A DNA stretch of 64,000 nucleotides from Phoebastria nigripes (lineage: Eukaryota; Chordata; Aves; Procellariiformes; Diomedeidae), in the NCBI GenBank assembly GCA_035582835.1, contig JAYKAV010002497.1, positions 333,402 through 397,401 of the forward strand. Direction: 5' to 3'. A program made the position numbers and the translations under genes. Shown here piece after piece: positions 13,063 to 25,580 of this stretch (positions are counted from its first letter, which is position 1; the number at the start of each line of letters is the position of its first letter). The notes below the pieces were generated by a model, which worked only from the letters and a program-made list of their open reading frames with translations, was not told the DNA's origin and searched no databases.

Positions 13063-13086
13063 TCATTTGCATCTGCAATGGCCTGT
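13063..13086 (+). promoter_or_regulatory. Octamer plus TGGCCTGT module, copy 2
   Basis: TCATTTGCAT (octamer 13065-13072) is followed six bases later by TGGCCTGT, repeating the arrangement at 10,971. It lies about 700 bases before the predicted start of transcription of the HES gene. Confidence 0.35.
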
Positions 13087-13702
13087 AAGTTTAATATTAA
13101 ATTCTACAGCAGCCAAAAACTAGGAGAGTTATGTATTTCCTGCATCCAGCTGTGTGCAACGGAGAATTCGAGTTCCCAAGAGGTAAATAAAGTTCCCGTG
13201 TTCTCCCTAGAGGATTTCTGTGATGGAAACAACCTTCCCACAGGCGTCTGCTGTCAACAGTTTTTCATCGATCATCATTACCTTGTAATAATAATTCCTG
13301 GGAGCAGGAACTCCTAGCTCAAGTACTCTATTATTAAATTAAGAGGCTGCTTCAAAGATGTGAAATGGCTGGGGCTTGGGTTAGCAGGTAAAAAGAGGCA
13401 TCGCTTCAAGGAGATGGAGGGGAAAAAGATGGGTAGAAGGCATTTTCCCAGGTGTAACTCAACCGCTTCCCGGCTATTGTTTCCCTCCCTGGGAATCTGT
13501 GCAAATTGAGCAAGGAGCCGTGCAAGCTGCTCAGAGCGCGCCCATTTTCCTTCCCTTCTTCCCTAACAAAAGAGCCCTCCAAAGCCCGGCATCGGAGGCT
13601 GGACATCTGTCGCCGTTTGGGGGGGCTGGCGTGGTCATTGAAAAGAAGCAGTGACCTGTCAGCTTTGATTGATGGCCACAAACCTCCGGGCTCGACCCCT
13701 CG

Positions 13703-13710
13703 TGTGGGAA
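13703..13710 (+). promoter_or_regulatory. RBPJ/Su(H)-type site upstream of the Her8/HES8-type gene
   Basis: TGTGGGAA matches the YGTGRGAA consensus of the Notch effector RBPJ. It ends 47 bases before the TATA box, a spacing like that in known Notch-driven Hes promoters. I found only this one close match; the classical Hes1 promoter has a pair. Function is inference. Confidence 0.5.
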
Positions 13711-13757
13711 AAGAAGTCCCGCCAAGAAAAGTCCCCTTTCACATGCTAATTCTGGGT

Positions 13758-13765
13758 TATAAATA
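13758..13765 (+). promoter_or_regulatory. TATA box of the Her8/HES8-type gene
   Basis: TATAAATA lies 117 bases before the start codon, predicting transcription start near 13,788 and a 5' UTR of about 95 bases. The 5' UTR contains one unresolved base at 13845. No other TATA-like element lies between it and the ATG. Confidence 0.7.
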
Positions 13766-13881
13766 CAGCAGAAGAGCAGTGGAGCAGCAAAGAGCCTGTC
13801 GGGAAAGGGAGAGACCCACTGCCCGAGTGCCTCCTTCCCGTCCCNTCCTCCCGGCGCCCGGGGCGGCCAGGCTGGATTACA

Positions 13882-15620
13882 ATGACCGCTGCAGCCACCG
13901 CCGGCGGCACCCACAAGCTCACCAGCACCAAGGAGGAGAGGAAGGTAGGTCCCTTCTGCGCTGCTGCAACAGCAGCCCCATGCTGCTGGCACCAGGCACG
14001 TGAATGATCAGTGCTGGGGCTACAGGCACTGAGAAATGGGACAATTTTTTTCCTTTTATTATAAAGCTGCTTTCTCTGAATTTAACCCATGTGGGTGTTT
14101 TTGCTGCTTCCTTTTGCCACCTTAGAAAGGTTTCTCTCTGTTTGCTACATTTGGGTAAACTCTGCTTAAAATGAGTGGAAGTGGGAAAATTGAGACCTGA
14201 TACCATCTGAGGGACAGGCCGTGACCGGAGCTGGAGACCGGAGCTGGAGACGGCACGCTCTCCATCCTTATCTTGTCCCTGCCGAGCATCGCGTCACCCC
14301 GCGCTGGCTTCACGCAGGGGATGGGGCTCTCTGCCCTCGCTGAACTGCAGCAGGGAGAGAAAGGAAAAATAACTGCAATTTTTCCTCTTCCTTTTCTTTT
14401 CCCTGCCAGTTAAGGAAACCCCTCATTGAGCGGAAGCGAAGGGAAAGGATTAATAACTGCTTGGACCAGCTGAAGGAGACTGTTGTGGGTGCATTTCATC
14501 TGGATGTAAGTGCTCATTTTTATCTGCTTTTTGTCCTTTTGCTGGTGGGGGATTGGTCTGGGGGGGTGTCTGCCTTTTGAGAAACTCGTCGCGGTACAAA
14601 CCCTTCATTGCCTCTAACTGCTGCACTCTTTCCCTATCAGCAGTCTAAACTGGAAAAAGCAGACATCCTCGAAATGACGGTGAAGCACCTCCAGAACATC
14701 CAGAGCAGCAAGCTGATGGGTGAGTGCCCAGTCCCCCACCCGGCGCCGGGGCAGGAGGGTGCCAGCAGGTTTAATCCGCTGGCAGCTTGGCAAAAGCATC
14801 TTCCAAACCTGTTGAGGCCCAGGCTGCTGCTCGGGTTTGGCTTTCTCCACTAGATGGGGAGATGGAGCTGGGCACTGGTTAACCCACGGAAGGTTTTTTT
14901 CCTTCCAGAGCCGCTTTCTGCTTTTTGGTCTAGTTTTGCCCTTGGCGGTGGGCAGCAGGACACGGGGGGCTGCCTGCCGGGGTGGCTTGCACCATGCATC
15001 ACCTTCCCCCTGTGCCCTGCAAACGATTCACCTTATAGTAAAGCCCAGTCGGCTTCAGCAACGAGCCCCCCAGGAGCCCATGCACACGGGAAACCTGGTG
15101 AATGCTTTTAAGCAGGAACACACCAGGCAGCTTTTACCCACTCACCAACTCCCCTTGCCTCCTCTCCAACACAGCTGACTCCAAAGTGGGTCTGGAAGCC
15201 CAGCAGAGGTACAGCACCGGCTACATTCAGTGCATGCATGAGGTGCACAACCTCCTCCTCACCTGTGAGTGGATGGACAAGACCCTCGGGGCGCGCCTGT
15301 TAAACCACCTGCTGAAATCCCTACCCAGGTCTGGCGAAGACACCTGCAAAGCAGCATTAAGGTCTTCGAGCCCATCTCAGCAGCCTCTCTTGATGCCAAA
15401 AAGCCCCCTGAGCCCTAACAGGAGCACTCGGGGCACAAACCCATCACAGGAGTGCTTCCATCCCGCTGAGAACAAGCAGGCTTTGAAAAATTCCTTCCAG
15501 CTGCCGTCGCTGTCGGTTTTCCGCCAGGCTGATGCTGTACCTCCCAGACAGGTCCTGCAGCCAAATTTTTCCCATAATAACCCAAGAATGGGGTCATTAG
15601 ATATGTGGAGACCGTGGTAA
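13882..15620 (+). CDS. bHLH-Orange WRPW repressor, Her8/HES8-type (HES6 neighbour)
   Basis: Four coding exons: 13882-13944, 14410-14505, 14641-14719 and 15175-15620. All introns are GT-AG, in phases 0, 0 and 1, and give 227 residues. Residues 23-36 form the basic region RKPLIERKRRERIN with the proline diagnostic of Hairy/E(spl) proteins. Helix-loop-helix follows to about residue 76, with SKLEKADILEMTV at the start of helix 2. The Orange domain is at about 91-129 (YIQCMHEVHNLLL, then LLNHLLKSLP). The C terminus is MWRPW, the Groucho/TLE-recruiting motif. The family acts in the nucleus as DNA-binding repressors, usually downstream of Notch. The start is the first ATG of the spliced frame, about 117 bases after a TATA box. 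The bHLH is not HES1, HES2, HES5 or HES7-like. Its similarity to fish/frog Her8/HES8 is from memory, so orthology is inference. Family membership is certain; the exact name is not. Confidence 0.93.
13997..14002. promoter_or_regulatory. CACGTG E-box in intron 1
   Basis: A palindromic class-B E-box 53 bases into intron 1. HES-type proteins can bind such sites, so it is a possible autoregulatory element. A six-base match alone is weak evidence. Confidence 0.25.
14222..14252. repeat. Short tandem duplication in intron 1
   Basis: The 14-base unit GACCGGAGCTGGA is present twice in direct succession with near identity. It lies in the first intron of the HES gene, away from the splice sites. Confidence 0.6.
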
Positions 15621-16390
15621 AGTGTGTTTTAAAATGTTTATCCTAACCTTAGACACTCTTACATATGTATCTTATAGATATGTTTCTTTAAAACACTTGT
15701 GGAGCAAGTCTGTTCCTGTAGGTGTACTAAAGACCAGGGTACTTCAAGCCGAAGTAAACCTATGTGTAGCCTGCATTGTAGAAGGCTGCTATTATTTTTT
15801 ATTTATTTAATACATCTAAATTATTGTATAGAATCCTCTCATGTTCTTTAGTGTATATTAATTATATAGCTTTCTTGTCTTACATTCTTAAAATAATTAA
15901 CTTCCTATTAATACAAATACAAGACAACAAGCAACGACCCTCTCTGGCATAAAGCTTACCTCTCAGATCTCGCATAAGCCACTGAGATCACTTCATTGGA
16001 TAAAGGGGTAAACGGCCGATCTCTTCTGCTTTTTATTTTTATTATTATCCCTGTGCAGCTGTAGGAGATTCTGGTTCTGATTCCTGTAAAAATGCTGCAG
16101 TGATTAGAAAAAAAGAGAGAAAGGGAGAGACTTAGTTTGGACTTTTTAGGCTGTTTAGAAATGCTCTCTGGATTGCTCACTCTGCCTGTGCTGTTCCCAG
16201 CCACCTGGACATCCTGACATTACTGTTAAACTAGTGAGCCACGTGTGTATATATATGTTACATAGAGTTATATTTAGGGATTATTTTTTTGTTTCCATAA
16301 CTAAAAGTTCTAAATAAACTTTCGGAAGATAACGACTGATATTTCTCCCAGCCTTGTCCTGTCTGCTCTGAATAAACAGTACTTGGGGAT
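15621..16390 (+). other. 3' UTR of the Her8/HES8-type gene with AU-rich element and poly(A) signals
   Basis: The sequence after the stop is AT-rich. Overlapping ATTTA motifs (ATTTATTTA, 15801-15809) form an AU-rich element of the kind that destabilises short-lived mRNAs, as expected for an oscillating HES transcript. Candidate AATAAA signals are at 16313-16318 and about 16371-16376. The end of the transcript is inferred from these signals only. Confidence 0.55.
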
Positions 16391-19300
16391 CTGCTTTTGT
16401 TTTCTTTCACAAACGTTTTTTCCTGAATGCGGCTGAATGAGATGGTTTGGGTTTTGCCCCCTATGCTTTGTAGAAAAAGCAGTGTGCACCACACACACGC
16501 ACAGAGACAGAATCATCTGGATCACAGTAACACTTAAAAAGTTACAAAAGAAATCAGGAGTTGGGTTTATCAGCCTGGATCAATGCTTTAGCTTTTACTT
16601 ATAAGGGAATTGCAGAGATTATCTAAAGGGCAGAAGGTAAAATTCCCTGCAAATTGGACCAAGGAGACTGGGACAAATCTGCTCGGCTTGTTGGCAACAT
16701 TTGGTCCCAGTTTTTCATCTCAAAGGCAGTTAAAAGTTCCTCACAGTTAAAATAAAAGAGCAAGGAGCTCCTAAACAAACACCGTGCATACTAATTAATG
16801 GACCCACAGTTCAGAGGGGCTCATTATGCAGCGAGATCTATTTGATGATATGCCGAAGGAGCGAAAACCATCACCTCTGTGTTTAGCATCTTTTTCTGTG
16901 AAGCTCTCCCTTTTATCCAGCCCTCTTGAAAAGCCATTAGGAGTGGTGGCATAAGGGTGGTAGGAGAAACAACTGGCCTACACATGACTGCGCGGAGGCA
17001 CGGCAGGTTTCTTCAACCGTGGGGTCAGAAGGCAGGTAAAGACACAGAATTGCACAGATCTTACCGCAACCTCAGTTTCCACCCTCTGCCCGAAAATTAG
17101 GACTTCCCCCTTTACTGATGGGACCTCCGGAGTGACCACCAATACAGAAAATACATCCAAAGCATCCCACCACAAAAATCCAGATGAGGGTGGGAGCTGG
17201 GGCCAGCCCGAGCAAACAGCCACAGCAAAGCACACAGAATACTCACAGGCAGGGAAAACATTCAGGCAAAGCAAACTGCAAAATCCTGGAAGAGGAAAGA
17301 CATTAAAGACCTTCCCAGTATATTATCATGCATATTGCTGAGTTTAGATAAAGCCCCCATGCCACACAAACCCGCATGGCTGCACCCACCAGAGGAACCT
17401 CCATTGCCCAGCACTGGGGTCTGCACACCAGTAAGGCAGATAAGAGGAGCAGATGGGGCCTGAAGTTTTTATTTACTTCTAGATGGTGTCAGTAATGCAT
17501 CTCATGGCACTTGTGGTCACCCTATTGTCATGCTGGGAGAGGCTGTGATGAAAATATTTTACTATGGTTTGACAGCATCAACTTAAAAACATACTTTCCC
17601 CCTAAAAGCTGTAAATCCCCAGTGACTATAATTATCAGCTATGGTTACTGTGCTGAAAAGAGATCAGTGGGAAATATGTATTTCTCACCATGTCTGCTCG
17701 TTTACTTTGCACATTTGAAAATACTTTGTGGTTAGTGAGTTTTATTATTTCCTGTTTCTAATCAGTAAGGTTTTTTCTGTTGTGGGTGTGGAGTGAAGGG
17801 TCACATAGCAGTTTGCGAGAGAGTTTTAAAAATAGAAAAGTGAGACTGCAATACTTGGCCAACAATCTCCAGGAACAGTTTTAGTACAAGACACGCATTT
17901 TTCATTGCCTTCATTTCGAACCGATGGTGACCTTTTCTATGATCTCCCTGTCACGTATCCAACTAATGCTGCAGGAATCCATTGTGAGTCACTAGTTTTC
18001 AGTAAAGAAAACATTTCTTTAGAAAGGCAGAAGATTACTCATAGCATTTCATATACATGAATTTTAGCTATTATGCATGTTTGACAAAGGAACTCTGTAT
18101 TTACTTCAGACCCATCCGGTTTTACCAAAACCAGGGCTGTACAAGAGCAATAATACTTTGCTCTTCAATATAGGCACCTGTCNGCTGACAACTGAAAAAC
18201 ACATTGCCAGCTACTACCATCTTCTCCCCAGGAAAAAGGAGGCACAGAGAAGCTCTCCCAGCCAGCTGGCTAATGCAGAGTAGATAACGTTGTCCTCATA
18301 AGTCGGCGTTTGAAGCTGCACCATCACACACGCTCTGGACACAGTAGCAGGATCCATACAGATGCTATTTTCACATCTGCAGCAGGTGCCGGCAGTTGTG
18401 TCTCTTGGCTGTCGGGCGTGCCACAGCGCAGCCCAGGGCTCGGTCCCCCAGCACCCAGACGAGGCACCTTCAAGACTGCACCACCGTTCCCACCTGGGAC
18501 TGCATGCCCAAGGCACTAGGGGTTTGGAGGCGCAGATGGTGGGGATGCTGCACACCCAGGTCTTCACCTCATATGCAGACTGGAAACAGCCAAGACAAGC
18601 ACCCAGACCAGATTCCTCAGCAGGGGCATGGCCCAACAGACCTGTTTGCTAGAAGCGGTCACAAGATGCATCACATCTCACCCAGCACACGCAGGGCTGG
18701 GACAGCCTGGTGCACATCTGGGCTTTGTTTGTCCCCTGCCAAAGTGCTGTTCCAGACGCGTATTTGTGAATGGAGCATTAAAAAGCAGAGGCCAGTTGCT
18801 ATGTACACGGGGATGTGGGGAAGGCCGGACCGGAGGCCCAGGACCCCCACGTGCCTTTAACACAAAGCAATTACAGATTTATATAATAACGTAAGCCCAG
18901 GTGGACAAAATACCCACGTGCATAGCAGCTCCCTTTATAGAAACTGCGCTCCCAGACCAGCTCTCATGGAAACCAACAGGAAAACTCCCACTTATTTCTC
19001 AGAAAAAGGGACCAAGTCCTTTCCCATTAGGAAAGTACAGAGGCTCACGAGTATGTAAGAGAACTTACGGCCCTGCCATGCTGTCTTCTCCCAGACACAC
19101 ACAACCCTCGGGGCCTCCAAGCATCCCTGCCTTTTCCCTTACTCCTCTTCCCACCCTGAGGGCAGTGGAACAACCTCTTTCTGACCCACACAGTCCCAGC
19201 CACCCACAGCAACCAGGCCAAAATGCTTTACGGATTTAGGAGTGGTGCTGAGCCCCTGCGGATCATTACCCAAGAGGGCTGAGCACGCTGCTTAAAAAGG

Positions 19301-22300
19301 GAACACGAGCCAAATTTTCAGCTGACCTCTTCATTGAGTGCTCACTTTGGCAAAGAGGAGACTCCGGGCTGCCGGCATGACCTCTCCAGGAGCCGTGGAG
19401 GGGCTCCTAATCCTCCGCACTCACAAGCAAGCAGCCGTGCAAAACCCCATGCAAAACCAGTTCTGGGGCAAAATGTTTTCAAATTGATTTGAACCACACT
19501 GCCGTGGCTGTGAGTGCTTGTAGCTCACTAGCAAAGTGCTCCTCTTGGGAGGAAAGTGAAAACAAACCCACCAACAGCAGAACACCAAAGACTTCAGTTT
19601 CCCTTTATATATGCCATTATCTCACAGCTTCCAGTGTATACATTCCTGTCTTAACAGGGACACGCTCATATTTCATCTCATGAGAAGTAATGTTGTGTTG
19701 AGAACCTAACCCAAAGTCTGTCACATTTTTCAGAGCTTTCACATACTCATGAATAACGCAGCAGAAGCTGAAGCCAGCCCTGGATCTGATCTGCACTGCT
19801 GAGATGTTTCATTTATAAATTGCAGCTCTGGTGAGAATGTGGCTTGCTGCCCGAGGCATCACCGCAGACCTACCAGAGCCTGGGAACTCGCTCTGCTTCT
19901 GAGACTCTCCAGTGGTCCCTGCATTAGGTGTCACAAATCCTATTGCACATTTGGAGTTAAAAAGCATGTTAGAGCATTTTTATCAAGTTTTCTATGGCTA
20001 ACACCACCAAGCAAATGGAATTCTTCAATCGATCCCACATCTGCTGCCACAGAGAGATCTGGTCCTCTAGAAACAGCTCAAAGGGGCTCTTCTTTGGGGT
20101 TGGAGGAATGTCCCTTCCGCTCTGCCAAACAGCAAATGCCCTCGAGGAGAGCTGGGAACGATGCCTCTTCTCCAGGGTCTCCTTCCTGAGGAGGCCAGGG
20201 GAAATGGCAGGGCAGAAACTTTGTGGCTGTGGGAAAGCTGGTCAGCAGGGAGCGGCTTTGCTGGGCTAAGAGGCAGGATGGAGAAACCACTGCTGAGCTA
20301 TCCCTTCCTTCCCTAGGAGCTTCCTAAAATCCTCTCCTCTCTCCATCTGCCCCTACCCAGCACCCCTCATCCTTGAGCATACCCACACAGCAGAAGTCTG
20401 CTGTAGGATGACTTCTCACTCAAATTGGCATAACCATGCAACCTTGTTTTAAACCCTCAGCCCGCAGCCCTGAAACTTTCTCTGNGTAACAGGCCCAAAT
20501 AGTTCAGCTGTAAATTTGTTTGCAGAGAGGGGAAACCCAGTGGCCAGTCTTGCTACCCCATCAGAAATGCTGTCCTGTGCTGTAAAGAGGCAGTTTACTG
20601 CCTTTCATAGCCGTCTAATGAAGTGCTCGCCTCTTCACTTTTATCCTCTATTGATACGGACATTTACGGCAGCTCTCACACGCTCCTGGCACACCCTGTG
20701 TATTTAAAAGCACAGGACTTAGTCAGCTATATGAAATAAGGCTTTACATAAACCATGCAGCCATTTCCACAGTCCTGGTGTGGCGTCCACTTTGCCCTCC
20801 TGCACAGGCTCCATCGGGACCCCGCTCGCTCTCGCAGCCCAGCCACCAGCAGCTGGGCTTTGCACAGCACCCTAACAGGATTATCCGGGGACCCGGCCAG
20901 CCCCTGAGGAGACATCTGTCACAGCCACAGCATCACTGACCCCCGAGACAGCACACTGCAGCTCCCCCACCTTTAGCCGAGATGTTGGTGTTTTCCAAAG
21001 CCACAGTGCTCACCAGGAGATGCATTCCCATAGGGAGGTGGAGTTCATACCATTCTGGGCCATGAGCATCATTTTTGGTGGGAAGGGAATGGAGCAAACC
21101 CTACTGGAAGCACCTTCCTGCCCCTGTACATCCCTCACCCTTCGCTCCAGGCTGCTCCAGTAAAAATGTTTTTCAGTTGAAAAACTGTAAAGCCCGAAGC
21201 AAGCCCTACACAACCACAAAACTACAAGGTGAGGAAAAAACCCAGAGTGGCTCTGGAAGGCCACTCCTTTTTGTCTCAGACAGCCAGTGCATGGGGTATG
21301 GATCATGCCAGGGAGCAGGTAACCTTCTGCAACACAAGCCACATGCAAAACTGAACTTAGCAAACAGCTTAGCTTTCCCTCAGCAACCTCTCCTCATGGT
21401 CACACCATCTCCCATTACTGCTCAAGCTGTTTCTTTCTACCTCCTATGGACTAAGAAGGGAGAAAGAGAGAAATAAGCATTTCCACACAGTTCAGAAGAG
21501 CAGATGTTTGGCAGGACAGTGAAGTGAGCCAGGAGAACCATGGCTGAGCTCCTCAGGACAGAGGAGTTCCCACAGCAAGGGCAGAGCATCACTGTGCAGG
21601 AGCTGGGACTTTCCTGGGTCCCTCTGGGGCTGTGGGAAGAACCGCTCAGGAACAACCACATAACCTCAAACCTCTCTGCCCCCTGCCCTTCCCCTGCCCT
21701 ACCCTAGTTAGCCTACGTGAGTGTTAAAGTACAAAGCCAAGCACTTTAAGATATGCACTCTTCCCACTGGAGAGGCTGTGAGAACAAGCAATCCGCATGG
21801 GATAGTAATCGCATCACCTCATGCACTCCTGAAAAGTGCTGAGATATTATTTTGATAGGCGTGATAGAAGAACCGTCCAGACCATTGAACACAATGAAAG
21901 CAATACCTGGACAGACTGGTTCTCCAAACCAGACACGTTGCTGTCAAAATCCTCTGGGGAAAAGGAGACCAATGCCTCCCAGAGTTTCCCATAGTTTGAC
22001 ACTGCACACATGAGCACACACCTATTAGAAGACCTCTGCGGCAGTCCAAGGCTTTGTCCTCCCTCATCCATAAGAACCCATGAGCAGAGAGCGCTTTCCA
22101 ACACAGACCCAAGACACTAGAGGAAAGCCCAAAGTCTACCAGTATAGCTTATCTCACCCGTGGCTTTGGACTTGGTGTCGATTGCTCTGTGGTTTTTCAG
22201 AGCAGATGCGGTTACAGCAGCCTAGTGTGGGGCAGCAGCTAAGCATGGCCCCACGAGACAGCTGATCTTGTTCTAAGCTCTCACCTCCACTTGCTCCACA

Positions 22301-25300
22301 CCTGAATTTTTCCAGTCTCCTACCTGGGGGTGATGATTGTATTCATCTCAGAGATCTCTACATGAAAAGCACTAGCAAGATGCCAGGGGTTGCACAGATT
22401 AAAGAGATGAGGCAGGACTTGAAAAGCATCTCTCCAACTGTCATATGAATCACTTCTCCACTGTCTTCCCAACTCCAGCACTCACCTCTTCAAAGCCCCT
22501 CCATACAAACATACCCTTGCTACCACTAGAGCCTTCCCTACAGTGCGGGCAGTGTCTGGCCCAGCCGTCCCGCTGCTCTCAGCCTTGTCTGATCCACACC
22601 CCCCACCATCACCTAACTGCCCTCCTACCGTTCTGCCCTTGTGTTGGCAATGGTACAGTCAACCCAGTTCTTGCTACCTCATCAACACTGTCCAGCTCAC
22701 ACGATGCACAGCATCAGTCCTGTCTGAAGTCACCCTGCCAGCTGAAGTGCACATCCCCCACCAGATCAGACAATGCTTGTCCTCCTGCAGCTGACATAAA
22801 GGCAACACGAAAGCATGAAGCCGTGCTTGGGAAGATTAATTTGTGGCTGGGAGATGCCTTGTTTTTGCAGAGTGACCCTCTGTTTCTTCCACAAGGAATC
22901 TTTTCCAGCCCTGGCCCCTTACCAACAGGCTGGGAGGCAATGCCCGTGAGTAGCAGGCTCTGCTCAGCACCTCTGCCCCTTCCTGCTGGAGGTGGTGCCT
23001 GGTCACTCCGGGCACTAGTGATTCATTCAGAAAGCGTGTGAGTTGAGGTGATACCTGCAGCTGGGCAAGAAGGAGCGGGGAAGCCTTGGCATTAAGCCTG
23101 AAAAGAGACATTGTCTGTTCCAGCTGTTCCTCTGACAGCTGCAGGGAAACTGGCACTGCTCTGAGCGCTGCCTCATGCTGTTATGGTGCCATACCCAGGT
23201 TGGTGATAGCCGAAGGACAGAGCCCAAAGGCGGAGAGCTTGGAGGTGCTCCCAGGTGTATTCCCTGGCACAGCGCAGCTCCTGGTCAGGTTGCTCAGCCC
23301 GGCTTTGGCGCAGCTGGCAGCTGAGCACATCAGCCAGCAGTACTGCCAGCAGTGAGGCAGGCTGGTGCACCTCACCTCCCAACAAAACGCTTCCAACAAA
23401 CAAGCCCATCGCCTCCCACACCCTGGTCTTCTGCAGTGGAGGAGCTTTTACAACAGGAGAGGGTGGCAGGGGCCTTCCCGAGGGATCCCAGGGTGGCTGC
23501 AATTACTTCCCAGACCGCAGCAACCCCAGGGAAACCCCAGCATCTGTCCTGATGGAGGTCTCAGCAGACAGAGGTGGAGGAAGAAAACCATTTTGGCCAT
23601 TCCCTGAAACACGTAATGTATAAAACAGCAGCCTATGTTCTTCCTGATGGCCCATGCTGACCCTACTGCAAAGGGGGAATACTNAGCCCTCGCCCCGGCA
23701 GAGTGGAGCCTGCAAACACTTCAGTGCAGGCCACACTGCAGTTGTAGGTGTGGGACACAAGCGTGATGACCTATGGTCCCTGGAGAGCTAAACTTCAACA
23801 CCCACTTGAGGCTGCTACTCACCAAGGGCTCAAGGTCACATAAGCTCAAGGGCAGTGTCTACATCAGCAGATAATTGTGTGTGATAGAGGAGATCAGCTG
23901 GCTGAAGCAGTTGGTTTTGGGGCTCTTACATCTATCATGTATGCTGCTCAAGGATGTTACTTCCAGCTAGACTTAGTCACCTGGACCAAACCCCTGGACA
24001 TGCATGTGGTTCACAGCTGCCCAGAAGACCAGCTGCTGCTTCCAACCACCATGTCCTCCTCCGCAGTCGTAGTACATCTGGTGCAAGCTCAGAGCAGAAC
24101 TTCTGATCTAGTTTCCCCCAAAATGAACCCAGTTTGTGTGCACAAAAACTGTGCCGCCAACCGATACAGTGTGCAGAGAGTGAGGACAATTAGGAAATTT
24201 GCTTCAAAACCACATGACTGCTCCAAAATGAAACGCCAGTAGCGTTGAAGCCTATGATCTCTCAACTCCCACTGATTTTGGAGGGAAACATGGCTACTCC
24301 AGATGAAGCCTAAAGTGTTTCCATAAACTTTTGGTTTCACAGCTTTAATCCTAGTCCCTTGGGGTGGGGTTTACACACCTTTCACCTTTCATCCAGCTGT
24401 CTGTGTCTATATCCAGCTCCTGGCATGCAGATCAAAGAGGCCTCACCCAGCACCCAGACAGCCCTCCTTCCCTAAACGCGGGGCAGGCACTGCTCCAGCT
24501 GTGTGTAGAAAGCCAGCCCGCAATACTCCTGGGGATCGGGAAGCAAGTCTGAGCGGGAAGGCATCTGCCTGCCAAGACCACAGCCCTCTACCCGAAGGGC
24601 CACTGGGCCAACAGTCTTGAGATGCTTTTGGGTAGCACCTACCTGTCCTCAGCCGGACGGGGTCCCATCATGAGCAGCGGGGGCCACATGGGAAAGCAGG
24701 TTTCTGCTCCACACCGCGTACCTCTGCAACCGTTCGCGTGGTCAGGGTGGATTCTGAGAGAGGACAGGGAGCTTGAGGTAGGCATCGGGAAGGCACCCAT
24801 GGCAGAGGAGCAAACATGGGCTGTAACGTCCCCCTTGGTCAGACTGACTGCTGCTGGCTTGAGAGGACAGAATTCTCCGTTTACACGGGATTCTGCCTGA
24901 AATCAGAAACACCGTTTTTAGTGGCTTTCATCAGTCAAAGATGAAATGCAGAGAGAAAAATGAACCAGGAGAGCACGTACATGAGCTGTATGTTTTAGAA
25001 CAAGAGCAGGCTCACTCCAGCGCCCATGTGTCTCTCTGCCGTGCCCAGCCAGAGGTCCCGAGTCCTTCCCCAGCTGGGACGTGAACCACAATGAGGTGGA
25101 CAATATCTACCTCCTCAAAGGCAAGATGTCGATGTCCCAGCCGTGCTTTCATGGCTTTGACAATACTCTTTTCAGCCCTGTCACCTCTTCACAGAGAGGC
25201 AAAGGGCTGAGGAGGAGCAGATTCTGGCTGCCTCAGAGTCACGGAACATCTGTGGCTGAATCGAGTCCCCAGGTGTCTGCACTGCTGCGTGGTGCAGGGC

Positions 25301-25475
25301 TGACCTGGTGGTGGTTAGCCATGCCAGGGCTCTGCGCTCGCCACTGGTACATTGCTGCCACCTATTACAATTCCTTCAAATATATGTGAAAAGCCCCTCT
25401 CAATAAATACGTGAAGGCAATACACACTCATTTTAAGGGACATTGCAGTAACTCAACAACTAAGACAGTTTGGCT

Positions 25476-25580
25476 CAACATATATATCCATATGTGTGCA
25501 TCGCTCTGTGTGTATATATATGTACATACAGGTGTATGTGCATGCATGTTTGTACATACCTATATACATACACATAAAGC
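25476..25580. repeat. Alternating purine-pyrimidine (TA/CA/TG) tract
   Basis: About 100 bases made mostly of TATA, TGTG, CACA and CATG steps, in a degenerate microsatellite. Such alternation can favour Z-DNA or unusual structure. Confidence 0.6.

Larger units (their letters stand above)
6940..13400. other. Intergenic block upstream of the Her8/HES8-type gene
   Basis: No coding exon is recognised. The stretch is moderately GC-rich with many short overlapping frames on both strands and no domain. Two octamer-containing elements (10973-10980 and 13065-13072) suggest regulatory content in its right half. One unresolved base is at 12926. Confidence 0.55.

Noticed and set aside
22445..23041. 198-codon + frame
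   Set aside because: No domain, Ser/Pro/Leu-rich, no splice or promoter context; treated as chance.
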